A stretch of DNA of 26,110 nt from positions 1 to 26,110 of IMG/VR virus record IMGVR_UViG_3300032116_001165; one strand, given 5' to 3'. The notes beneath the pieces were generated by a model. It did not search any database and was not told where the DNA came from. It saw only the letters and a list, made by a program, of their open reading frames with translations. Numbering within the stretch: position 1 is the stretch's first letter; each line of letters starts with the position of its first letter. This stretch comes from a virus. Shown here piece by piece: positions 6,149-14,018 of this stretch. Both the position numbers and the translations under genes were made by a program.

Positions 6149-7735
6149 ATGACAAGTCAAATTAACCCAAACAACGTAGATGGTACATACCCAGTTGCCG
6201 GACAACCCAACAACACACAAGGGTTCAGGGACAACTTTACCAACATCAAAACCAATTTTAGTTATGCAGAAACTGAGATTACAGACTTGCAAAACAATGG
6301 TATTTTCAAAGCTGCCTTGAGTGGTACCACTCTAAACAACAACATGGCAGATAACTTAATATACGCCGTCAAATTACAAGATGTCAGCTACACTTATGTG
6401 CAAAACACAGCAAGTGCTGGTTCCGTTCCCATTGACTATAGTGCTGGACAATATCAGTTGATTTCAACCACAGGGCCTATCAGTTTGAGTTTTGCTAATT
6501 GGCCAGTGAGTGGCACAGCAGGCACTGTACAAATTGCAATAAATGTCACTAGTACCGCACATACATTGACCTTGCCTGCCTCGGTTACTCTAGGCACAAC
6601 TGGCATCCAAGGATATTCAGGCGGTGTTATTACATTTGCCGCAACTGGTACCTATCAGTTCTCATTCAGCTCTGTAGACTATGGTGCTACCATTACCATC
6701 TACGATTTAAATCGTCCGTTAAACTATTTTACCAACACAGTCAATATAGTCGCAACTACTCCTAGTACTAGCAAAACAACCGGTGCATTGACTGTGGCAG
6801 GCGGTGTGGGCATTGGTGCTAACTTGAACGTAGGTGGAAACCTTAGCACATACACCACTGCTAATGCTGTGGCATTCCAAGCCCTGGACACTGGTCTTGT
6901 GTCAATCTATGCTCCTGTTGTGGCGGCCAACACAGGCGGTGCTCTAAACATTGTGGGCAGTACCAGCGGCGCATATCAACCCATTTACAATGCAGGTAGC
7001 ATGCTTCATATCACCGGCAATGATGGTGTGAGTGCCAGGGTAACTGTTGACTCCTTTGGTACTAGTCAACAGTCAGCATTTGTACAACGAGCAGCCAGAG
7101 GCACAGCGGCTGCACCCACAGCAGTTCAAGCCAATGACATCATAGCCAGGATAACTGGATCAGGATATGGCAACACAGGATATGTGCTGGGCGCAGGCAA
7201 CATAGGAACCCTGGGCATTGACTTTGTGGCCATGGAAACCTATACTACTACCTCGGCTGGTAGTGCATTAAAGTTGTACACATCACCTATTGGTGCTGTG
7301 ACCAAAACACTATCAGCCAACGTCACTGCCAACGTCACAACATTCCCGGCCAACGTTTTTACTAGTGGAGGCAATATCCTGGTCACCGGTGGTGCAGGTG
7401 GAGTAGGATATACTGTAGGTACTGGTGGCACAGTTGCTCAAACAGGTAACAAGGCCACTGGTGTTACACTCAACAAACAGACTGGTGAGATCACCATGCA
7501 GGCCACTGCATTGAGTGCGGCTACTATAGTGAGTTTTGTATTGACCAACAGTACAATTGGCGCAAATGACTTACTGGTATTACAACATCAAAGTGGTGGT
7601 ACCCTGGGTGCATACACTATCAATGCCGCATGTGCAGCCGGTAGTGCTACTATCTATGTTAGAAACAACACCGCCGGATCACTAAGTGAAGCCTTGGTAC
7701 TACGCTATGCTGTGATCAAAGGCGCTGTGGCTTAA
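6149..7735 (+). CDS. Tail-fibre-like structural protein (528 aa)
   Basis: The N-terminal 55 residues (MTSQINPNNVDGTYPVAG, then a helical NFTNIKTNFSYAE region) resemble an attachment domain seen on many aquatic phage fibre proteins. The middle is Gly/Thr/Ala/Val-rich beta sequence, including a TGALTVAGGVGIG segment near residue 210. Roughly residues 415-528, from the GGTVAQTGNKATGVTLNK stretch onward, match a C-terminal module common at the ends of phage tail proteins. It should be a trimeric, elongated virion protein for host recognition. It is on the plus strand against the surrounding genes, with its own AATAAATA late motif and an AGGA ribosome site. Its stop codon directly abuts the stop of the convergent gene. 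Confidence 0.8.
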   Translation: MTSQINPNNVDGTYPVAGQPNNTQGFRDNFTNIKTNFSYAETEITDLQNNGIFKAALSGTTLNNNMADNLIYAVKLQDVSYTYVQNTASAGSVPIDYSAGQYQLISTTGPISLSFANWPVSGTAGTVQIAINVTSTAHTLTLPASVTLGTTGIQGYSGGVITFAATGTYQFSFSSVDYGATITIYDLNRPLNYFTNTVNIVATTPSTSKTTGALTVAGGVGIGANLNVGGNLSTYTTANAVAFQALDTGLVSIYAPVVAANTGGALNIVGSTSGAYQPIYNAGSMLHITGNDGVSARVTVDSFGTSQQSAFVQRAARGTAAAPTAVQANDIIARITGSGYGNTGYVLGAGNIGTLGIDFVAMETYTTTSAGSALKLYTSPIGAVTKTLSANVTANVTTFPANVFTSGGNILVTGGAGGVGYTVGTGGTVAQTGNKATGVTLNKQTGEITMQATALSAATIVSFVLTNSTIGANDLLVLQHQSGGTLGAYTINAACAAGSATIYVRNNTAGSLSEALVLRYAVIKGAVA

Positions 7736-8854
7736 TTACAAATACCGACGATAAAACTCAGCAACTTCGGGGAAAGTTTTTTTCCAATCCTGCTCCCGGA
7801 GTTGATCAAATTTTTGTGTTTCTTTAAGAAAAGTTTTAATAACATCGGGGCGTTCTTGCCAATTTGGAGACAGCATGTGAATCATGTCTGTTCCTTGCAA
7901 AGCGTCAACATACTCTTGCGTGATTGTGTTAACGTTAAGATAACCATGCTCAGCAAGTTGTGTGGTATAATTCGTTGGATCGCCTTCTCGATTGGTGGCA
8001 AAATTATTTTTGACCCAATTGCCAACTTCATTGTAATAATACAGATTCAAACAACTGGTGCATTCTTGTACAAAAAACATCACATTGCCGGGAAGTTTTT
8101 CTCTTAGTTCTAAAATGTTATCTGCAACTTGATTCCAACTTGCAGGCCATCTCAAATATTCAAATTTGTCACCAACTCCGTCTATACTGATCATCAGTTT
8201 GACCAATTTAAATTTATCAATTACTTCAAACCACTTTGGATCAATGGGCTGAGTACCATTGGTTTGAAATCCCAATTCTAATTGAGTTTTTGAGTTTGGT
8301 ACTAGTGTTGTCAACAGTTGAGCAGTTTGCCAATAGTTAGTACCTAGTAATGTTTCGCCACCACAAAATTGCACCATTCCAAGATTTTCTAGATTTAAGT
8401 TTTTGAGAATTGTGTGTATTCTGTTTATGTTATTGGTCTGTGGCAACACCGATTGGATCAAGTTGTTTTCTTTTAAATGTTTTGACCAAAATGTACTAGA
8501 GTGCGGACCACATGTTCTGCAGGCCAAATTACAACTACGGTCAAACAACAAGTCAATGCGTTGCGGTCCAGATAAGTTTGTTTTTGTTCCAAATTTATCA
8601 ATCATTGACTTTCTAAAACTTTTTATTCCAACTTTTTCCAATGTCTCGCACTGTCCGCATCCAGGAAGCCATTGATTGGTATCATTGACCTGTCTGTTTC
8701 TATTGAGATTTTTGCCAGTCCAGTCAATTATATCCTGCTCAACAAAAGTCAAAGGAGTGGTGCTCAGACAGCATTGGTTATATGCTAAATTGTCGTTGGT
8801 CTTTAGATTGACGTTTAACCCGCCGTGAATCATGGGACAAAAGATGTCTGTCAT
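7736..8854 (-). CDS. Radical SAM protein with N-terminal cysteine (twitch-like) region (372 aa)
   Basis: The radical SAM signature Cys108-x3-Cys112-x2-Cys115 (CNLACRTC) binds the 4Fe-4S cluster that cleaves S-adenosylmethionine, and CGGET further on is the SAM-binding GGE motif. Before the core, Cys6, Cys28-Cys29 and Cys66-x2-Cys69 form an N-terminal cysteine region like that of the phage family called twitch-domain radical SAM, which holds a second cluster. The substrate is unknown; relatives modify peptides or sugars. By eye the gene is richer in A+T than the helicase beside it, hinting at separate origin. It overlaps the helicase start (ATGA) and so is probably co-transcribed with primase and helicase. 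Confidence 0.85.
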   Translation of the reverse strand: MTDIFCPMIHGGLNVNLKTNDNLAYNQCCLSTTPLTFVEQDIIDWTGKNLNRNRQVNDTNQWLPGCGQCETLEKVGIKSFRKSMIDKFGTKTNLSGPQRIDLLFDRSCNLACRTCGPHSSTFWSKHLKENNLIQSVLPQTNNINRIHTILKNLNLENLGMVQFCGGETLLGTNYWQTAQLLTTLVPNSKTQLELGFQTNGTQPIDPKWFEVIDKFKLVKLMISIDGVGDKFEYLRWPASWNQVADNILELREKLPGNVMFFVQECTSCLNLYYYNEVGNWVKNNFATNREGDPTNYTTQLAEHGYLNVNTITQEYVDALQGTDMIHMLSPNWQERPDVIKTFLKETQKFDQLREQDWKKTFPEVAEFYRRYL

Positions 8855-10308
8855 GAAGATTTAATCTGTCCCAGCAGTTGTTTTAATTTTGCACTTTGAA
8901 CATCTGCTGTTACTTTGCCTGTGTCCTGTGGGCCTTTTTCCCAGGCAGGAGTTCCTGTGGCTCGTTCCCATGGTGGAGATGATTCACCATCCCCTCCGGT
9001 ATCAGCAGTCTTGACCTGGCTTTTGGCCTTGATTGAGTCCATGATACTGCTTTGGGGTCTGTTGTATCCAGTGCCCTCGTCTCCACCTTCATCAGTAATG
9101 CGCATGGTTTCAATGTTGTACTCCAAATCAATCTTTTGACCAACGCCGGTCGAGCTTCGAGACTTCATACATTGTATTTGATACTTGCCACGCTCTTTCA
9201 TTGCACGTGACGTAAAGATACCAAACACGTTGTCTGCTGTGTTAATTTTAGAGATACCACCCGAAATATGCGAGTGATCAAATTCAATTTCCTCTACTGC
9301 ACTTCTATTCAACTGGCTTGCAGTGACCATTAGCACTGCCAGTTCCTTGGCCAAGTTGCGTAGTTCTTCTGACACATACTTGTCTTTTACAAACAAGTCA
9401 TTGGGCGACACCTTGGCACTCACCGGCATCAGCAAGTCCAAGTAGTCAATCATCACAAAGTCTACCTTTTTGCCTGTTTGAATTTGATACTCTTTCAAAT
9501 ACGCACGAATGTCGTTGATGTTGCTCTGTGCCGGCAAACCTTTCACTTGATAGTTGCCCGACTTCTTGGCCACAAGTTTGACCTTGAGTTCGGTGGTATC
9601 CATGTCACGTCTAATATCCTTGGTGCTCATGTTGGTTAACATGGCATCTGTTCGCAAACTTGTGAGTTCTTCTGATAGTTCTAGTGTAATGTAAACGCCA
9701 CTCAGGCCTTGTTGCAACCAGTTCAGTGCAATGTTCATCATCACAAGACTCTTGCCCGAACCCGATCCGCCAGCAAAAATGTTTAGTTCACCTCTTGAGA
9801 ATCCGCCATACAACAATCTATCCAGTTGTGGCCATCCTGTGCTTACTTGTCCACCCGAGTTGAAGTATTTCTCAATGCGAGCCTTAGGATCAGCAAAGTA
9901 GTCTGTGCCCATGTCTTTAGTGAGTGATATTTGTACTGCATCTTTGATGAGTTTTTCAACGGGTTCAAATTCGCCTTTCTCCAGCAAGTCTGCTGATTTC
10001 AAAATAGCACGTTCAAGTTCCTGACGTCGAGTGAATGCCTCAAACTCGCCCATGAACCAGTCAAAGTGACCTTCGTTCAAGTCTGGCACTGGTTGCAGTT
10101 TGACACCTGTGGTTGCAGAAATCTGCTGCCTGTCAGGCATGGTCTTGTGTTTGTCTGAGTGTTCTTTGATGAACTCAGCCGCTGGCCTTAGACTCCGGTC
10201 AAAGTTCTGCGGGTTATAGATGTTTTGAACACGCACATAACTTGTTGCGTCTTCCAACATCATTTCTAGAAATAGTCTTTGGACATCAAGTCCGTAGTCT
10301 TTTAACAA
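8851..10308 (-). CDS. 41: Replicative DNA helicase, DnaB/gp41 type
   Basis: This is the ring helicase that unwinds the fork and recruits primase. The N-terminal ~140 residues are a helical interaction domain. The RecA-like core has Walker A GGSGSGKS at 180-187, Walker B hydrophobic strand ending in Asp288 (VMIDYLDLL), a TASQLNR sensor around 329-335, and a CMKSRSSTG segment near 380 in the arginine-finger/DNA-loop region. Length (485 residues) is close to T4 gp41 (475). The C-terminal 60 residues are Gly/Ser/Pro-rich and probably a flexible tail. Its start overlaps the end of the primase gene by 23 bases, preserving the helicase-primase partnership in one operon. Confidence 0.92.
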   Translation of the reverse strand: MLKDYGLDVQRLFLEMMLEDATSYVRVQNIYNPQNFDRSLRPAAEFIKEHSDKHKTMPDRQQISATTGVKLQPVPDLNEGHFDWFMGEFEAFTRRQELERAILKSADLLEKGEFEPVEKLIKDAVQISLTKDMGTDYFADPKARIEKYFNSGGQVSTGWPQLDRLLYGGFSRGELNIFAGGSGSGKSLVMMNIALNWLQQGLSGVYITLELSEELTSLRTDAMLTNMSTKDIRRDMDTTELKVKLVAKKSGNYQVKGLPAQSNINDIRAYLKEYQIQTGKKVDFVMIDYLDLLMPVSAKVSPNDLFVKDKYVSEELRNLAKELAVLMVTASQLNRSAVEEIEFDHSHISGGISKINTADNVFGIFTSRAMKERGKYQIQCMKSRSSTGVGQKIDLEYNIETMRITDEGGDEGTGYNRPQSSIMDSIKAKSQVKTADTGGDGESSPPWERATGTPAWEKGPQDTGKVTADVQSAKLKQLLGQIKSS

Positions 10309-11275
10309 GTTGTTTCTTCCTTATTTCTATTTTAATTCGGCTAGTTTCTCTTGCTTGCATAATAGTTAGCAAGGCCCCTAGTCGACCTAGTTTTATTACA
10401 GCATCGTTGACATCTTTGCAACCCGCAGGCCACTCAGGTATGCTTACTGCCCAGCCCAGTTCCACAGCACGGTCAATAAGTTCTACACCTGCGACATCTT
10501 GGTCTGGCACCACAGTGACTTCACGTCCAAGACTGCGAATCAATCTTGCTTGTGCGTCACTTATGGTGTTGTGCATCACGGCCAGGCCACCAATTGACAG
10601 TGCATCAAATATGCCTTCCATCACCAACACATGTTGCCAATTGGCATGTTGCAAGTCTGTTCCAAACACATAGCCTGGTTGTGAGTGATTGATATACCGG
10701 GGCTGTTTGTCATCCAAGAACCTAGCACACCAGCCTACCACCCGGTTGTCGTATGTGAACGGAACCAACACAAACGGCCTGACCCAATGAACACCATCTG
10801 TTTTGATAGAAGTCATTATGGGAAAGTCTTCTGGTACTCTACGTTTTTGGATATAGTTCCAGTATGCAGGGAACTCTGGTGTGACTACTTCTGAGAACGG
10901 AGGGAAGTCATCTGCTTCTTCAAACTCAATAGTACTGAGTGCGTTGAATACTCGTTGTCGATCTTCCAGTATGCCGTGTATGCTACGGTGACGCAGGCTT
11001 TCAAGATTGAGCATGTCAATCTCATTGTCTGGCACACCCATCCATCCCAGTAATCTTCGGGCTTTGAAACTAACTGTGCGTCCTAGAATAAAACTGGCTG
11101 TGTATGCGCAGTTGAAGCAATGGTAACTCCAACCTGATTCAGTCGCTTTGATCCCACCACGTCCACGTTTGTCTGCACTGTTACCATTATGGGTGCAACA
11201 TACCGCATTGAAACTCAACCAACCCTGTGGACTGGGCTTTCTTTTTGCGGGCAGGTAAGCAAGGACGTCTAGCAT
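10286..11275 (-). CDS. 61: DNA primase, gp61 type
   Basis: This primase makes RNA primers at the replication fork with the gp41-type helicase encoded next. The N-terminal zinc-binding domain shows Cys26/Cys27, His29 and Cys53-x2-Cys56. The Toprim catalytic domain follows: the conserved Glu220-Gly (LVMEGIFDAL) and Asp258-x-Asp260 (VPDQDVAG), with KDVNDAV at about 287-293. At 329 residues it is close to T4 gp61 (342). A sigma70-type promoter sits immediately upstream with its -10 six bases from the ATG and no Shine-Dalgarno site, so the message is probably leaderless. Confidence 0.9.
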   Translation of the reverse strand: MLDVLAYLPAKRKPSPQGWLSFNAVCCTHNGNSADKRGRGGIKATESGWSYHCFNCAYTASFILGRTVSFKARRLLGWMGVPDNEIDMLNLESLRHRSIHGILEDRQRVFNALSTIEFEEADDFPPFSEVVTPEFPAYWNYIQKRRVPEDFPIMTSIKTDGVHWVRPFVLVPFTYDNRVVGWCARFLDDKQPRYINHSQPGYVFGTDLQHANWQHVLVMEGIFDALSIGGLAVMHNTISDAQARLIRSLGREVTVVPDQDVAGVELIDRAVELGWAVSIPEWPAGCKDVNDAVIKLGRLGALLTIMQARETSRIKIEIRKKQLVKRLRT

Positions 11276-11281
11276 CTGTTG

Positions 11282-11310
11282 AGTATAACAGATTTATTGC
11301 GCTAGATCAA
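11282..11310 (-). promoter_or_regulatory. Sigma70-type promoter abutting the primase ATG
   Basis: TTGATC (11310..11305), 17 bases, then TATACT (11287..11282); the ATG of the primase follows after exactly six bases. Normal spacing puts the transcription start on the A of the ATG. The -35 overlaps the stop codon of the upstream tail-like gene. Confidence 0.6.
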
Positions 11311-12377
11311 CGATATTGAACGTTTTCAATCTTGCCGTTTGTGAATATCGCGGTTGCAGCAATTGAACCTTGGAATTGAATTGGCAAGTAGCCTGAACCA
11401 CCATTCACAATGGTCACTCCAGAAATTTGGTTGTTATCACCAATGGTACAAGTGGCCACAGCACCAGATCCTGTTCCAAGGATTTGAATACTGGGCGGAG
11501 CCACGTAGTAATAACCTGCGTTGGTGATGCTTATACCAGTGACCACGCCGTCGGTGACCTGCACATTGCCCGATGCGCCGTATCCAATAGAATTATTCAG
11601 TGCCAATCGCAACAGCGGATGAAATCCAATTACATTGAAATAATCAGTAACTGTTTCACTCAGATACTGTCTAGTTTCAGTAACATCATACCAAACTGAT
11701 TCATAGTTATCTGCGGCCTGTACTTTCACTGTGCCGGTGTAGGTATCTAGATCAAACTTCACTGTGGTCAGGCTGGCACCATTTGTGGGCATGTGACTGC
11801 TGTAGAATTCGGTTTGTTGAATAGAGTTCTGTGGTTGTGGTGTGAGTGCCCAGTCAGGAAATTGTGTAGGAGCTGTGCCCACAAAGTTGTTTTTACCATA
11901 CATGTCGGGCACTGTGCATACTGCACTGGGCACAAACTGTGGAAATACACTGTCTACTATGTTGCAATCTGCTCTGGCTTGTGAGTTAGCATCTACATAT
12001 ACCGCCTGCACATAGTTTCCTGCGCTGCGTTGAATACTGTAACTGGCTGGCTGTGCCTGAATGTTGATAGTATCTGCAGAATCCAATACTACTTTGACTC
12101 GGCCCAGTGCCGAACTCAAGATTTCCATGGGTTTGGTAACCAAGAGTTCATCCCCTGCTTGATTCACCACACGGAAAACAAAACTAGAACCAGCAATGTT
12201 TACCGGTTTCTGGTCTTGATTTATGAATTCAAATAGTAGAACATTGTCCACTCCCTTGTTTATTGTTAGTTGTTTTGCGTACACAGGATCGTACCTCGCT
12301 GTAAAATACCCGCCACTGGTATCTACCAAAAGTACTCGGACAAGTTGCTGATAAAGATAGGCGGTGGTGGAATACAT
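11307..12377 (-). CDS. Tail-associated beta-rich protein (356 aa)
   Basis: The product begins MYSTTAYLYQQLVRVLL. An Ig-like or baseplate-like beta region of about 110 residues follows (NKGVDNVLLFEFINQD, then SFVFRVVN). A middle domain, about 165-230, has many Gln and Thr residues. The C-terminal 80 residues hold two copies of the GxGASG/NAGYY and NGGSGY pattern, a beta-solenoid-like repeat common in phage tail and fibre proteins. A CTAAATA late motif lies only four bases before the ATG, so a leaderless late message is predicted. Tail or baseplate wedge accessory is the best guess; no single named family is certain. Confidence 0.7.
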   Translation of the reverse strand: MYSTTAYLYQQLVRVLLVDTSGGYFTARYDPVYAKQLTINKGVDNVLLFEFINQDQKPVNIAGSSFVFRVVNQAGDELLVTKPMEILSSALGRVKVVLDSADTINIQAQPASYSIQRSAGNYVQAVYVDANSQARADCNIVDSVFPQFVPSAVCTVPDMYGKNNFVGTAPTQFPDWALTPQPQNSIQQTEFYSSHMPTNGASLTTVKFDLDTYTGTVKVQAADNYESVWYDVTETRQYLSETVTDYFNVIGFHPLLRLALNNSIGYGASGNVQVTDGVVTGISITNAGYYYVAPPSIQILGTGSGAVATCTIGDNNQISGVTIVNGGSGYLPIQFQGSIAATAIFTNGKIENVQYR

Positions 12378-12381
12378 GTTA

Positions 12382-12416
12382 TATTTAGTTTATCCAAAAT
12401 CTGCTGTCCATAAATA
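12382..12416. promoter_or_regulatory. Back-to-back late promoters almost touching both start codons
   Basis: The 45-base gap between divergent genes holds CTAAATA on the minus strand (12388..12382, four bases before ATG 12377). CATAAATA lies on the plus strand (12409..12416, six bases before ATG 12423). Neither gene has a Shine-Dalgarno site. With T4-type spacing both transcripts would begin at about the ATG. Confidence 0.6.
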
Positions 12417-12422
12417 ACCGCA

Positions 12423-12800
12423 ATGGGAAACAACATCTTTGACAAATTAACAGAAAAATATCCTTTCATAACATTGTGCGTGTATGCCAATGCAGAATAT
12501 GTGGGGGTAGTGCAGAACCGAGACGATGTTGTCACCACCATCTACGACTTCGGCGCGGTGATAGATCAAGAATCTAAGATATTATTTTTAGAACTGGCCA
12601 GCACATGGTGGTGGGAAAGCAATCGCTCAATCCCTATCAACATATTTCTGCGTGGTGATTGGGAACAATTCCGCTACACTCTGCGAACTTTTGTCAATAA
12701 AGACTTAGAAATCCTGCACGGCCCAGCATGCAGTCTGCTGGATATAGTGCGAAGAAAAGGCAAGAGAAAATCGATTACGCTGGTGCGTCGACTTGATTGA
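12423..12800 (+). CDS. Conserved phage-type hypothetical protein (125 aa)
   Basis: Mixed alpha/beta protein starting MGNNIFDKLTEKYPFI, with a Trp cluster (TWWWES) near residues 61-66 and a very basic C-terminus (RRKGKRK at about 109-115) that could bind nucleic acid. No catalytic motif is recognised. It is the only plus-strand gene in this stretch. It is fired by a CATAAATA late-type motif, and its last 26 bases overlap the 3' end of the opposing DnaE-like gene. Similar small proteins occur in marine T4-like phages as far as I recall, without a known function. Confidence 0.7.
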   Translation: MGNNIFDKLTEKYPFITLCVYANAEYVGVVQNRDDVVTTIYDFGAVIDQESKILFLELASTWWWESNRSIPINIFLRGDWEQFRYTLRTFVNKDLEILHGPACSLLDIVRRKGKRKSITLVRRLD

Positions 12801-13344
12801 GCAAGTTCATGTGCAAGACAACCAAGGCCGCGTAGGAAACTGCGTGGCTTTTCTTAAATGTGTAGCCTTGTGAGTCATCTCCGTCCCATACCCCAGCAAA
12901 TACTTTATCCCAGGGCTGAAGTTGTAGATGTGCTTTGCCTGGGCGAATAATTGAGATAAAAGCAGCCATCCTGGGTATCGAATCTGGTTTCATCTTTTTG
13001 AGCAAATCTGTATAATTGCCCACGTGTACCAGTTGAGAGGCCCAAGGTCCGTCGGTCCACAGTAGTTCCCAAGGTGGGCTTGCTGTGAGCATTGCTTCAT
13101 AGTGTGCAGGATCACGGATCAACTGATACACACTCATGTTTAGGAAGTCCAATTTAAAATATCCACGTTGCTCTGCTTCCTCGTAATCTATTGCGGCACA
13201 CTGATTGACGGGATCTTGAGGAATGTCTGTTACATAGATGCCCGAGTTGTGCCGGCGTCCATTGCTTTGTCGTGCAGGCACATGCTGAATCAATTTCAAC
13301 ACAGTTTCTCTGTTGGCAAAGTCAATGTCAATGTCTGCGCTCAT
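12775..13344 (-). CDS. Miniature DnaE (Pol III alpha)-like protein (189 aa)
   Basis: Five DnaE (C-family polymerase) motifs appear in order. ADIDIDF at 3-9 matches PDxDxDF, carrying two catalytic Asp (here Asp6, Asp8; E. coli D401, D403). HNSGIYVTD at 32-40 matches the HAxGVVI segment, and GYFKLDFL at 61-68 matches GLVKxDFLGL with the third Asp (Asp66; E. coli D555). FISIIRPGK at 129-137 matches ALYRPGP, and FKKSHAVSYAALV at 163-175 matches FNKSHAAAYAL. DnaE is over 1,100 residues; here the PHP, beta-binding and OB regions are absent and the inter-motif loops are cut down. ATG 13344 is chosen because it overlaps the upstream stop (TAATG) with AGGA in front. The homology is a strong motif argument; polymerase activity is not shown and a structural or decoy role is possible. 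Confidence 0.75.
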   Translation of the reverse strand: MSADIDIDFANRETVLKLIQHVPARQSNGRRHNSGIYVTDIPQDPVNQCAAIDYEEAEQRGYFKLDFLNMSVYQLIRDPAHYEAMLTASPPWELLWTDGPWASQLVHVGNYTDLLKKMKPDSIPRMAAFISIIRPGKAHLQLQPWDKVFAGVWDGDDSQGYTFKKSHAVSYAALVVLHMNLLNQVDAPA

Positions 13345-14018
13345 TACCATCCTGCCTTGTTCAATATATCTTTCACATACTCTTGATCCGCTGGGTAGTT
13401 GGTAAACTTCTTTTGCCAAGCATCTGAATCAACATAGGGCCAGACCATGGCCACTTGTTCCGTACTCAATTCGCTCAGAAACTTTTGTCCTGATTCTGAA
13501 TTGTAAATTACCCAAGGACTGATACGTCCGGCTGTGACAGCATAGCACAAGGCGTTGGTGTTGCCATAGCGCATCCAGTCATGTGCGGGATTGCCTGTCT
13601 CCTCGGCCCAACGCATGCTGTGTTCTATTGCTCGAGTCAAAGCGTCATCCACCGCTTCCACACGCAAGTATTCTATCAAGTACTCTGTGTACACATTGTC
13701 ACTACACCAATGATCAATTTTCTTTTGTGCTTTCAGTAACCAGGTCATGAAACGTGCTGGTGCGATTACATTGGAGTTTACACAGTAGTTGCCAAACTTG
13801 ACAAATGCTCGATAATAAGGACTGTCACAAAAGTCATCGTGTGTTTTGTTCTTGGCCGATCCTTGCATGGTTTCGTAAAATTTGATGTAGGCTTGAAATC
13901 CCATTCGAACGCCTGCTTCATCTCGAGCCAAGCGTCTGCGTTTGGGCTCACAGGAATGCACCAACAGCGACGTTTCTTTAATGAAAGTCTTTTTGCAATA
14001 CTCGCACACAAAACTCAT
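13344..14018 (-). CDS. Zinc-finger protein paired with the DnaE-like gene (224 aa)
   Basis: The N-terminus carries a CCHC finger: Cys5-x2-Cys8 then His21-x-Cys23 (FVCEYCKKTF), followed by a basic KRRR stretch, typical of nucleic-acid-binding fingers. The remaining 190 residues are helical and rich in Trp, Tyr and Phe, with no known catalytic motif. Start and stop are coupled to both neighbours (ATGA upstream, TAATG to the DnaE-like gene), which suggests a two-protein complex in which this member may recognise DNA. The pairing is inferred from layout. Gene reality is well supported. Confidence 0.75.
   Translation of the reverse strand: MSFVCEYCKKTFIKETSLLVHSCEPKRRRLARDEAGVRMGFQAYIKFYETMQGSAKNKTHDDFCDSPYYRAFVKFGNYCVNSNVIAPARFMTWLLKAQKKIDHWCSDNVYTEYLIEYLRVEAVDDALTRAIEHSMRWAEETGNPAHDWMRYGNTNALCYAVTAGRISPWVIYNSESGQKFLSELSTEQVAMVWPYVDSDAWQKKFTNYPADQEYVKDILNKAGW

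Noticed and set aside
10286-10308. Possible frameshift or fusion between primase and helicase
   Set aside because: Both genes have complete domains, their own start and stop and normal lengths. The 23-base overlap is ordinary operon packing.
13344-13419. Longer start for the DnaE-like gene at 13419
   Set aside because: It would overlap the zinc-finger gene by 76 bases, whereas ATG 13344 has AGGA in front and a TAATG junction.
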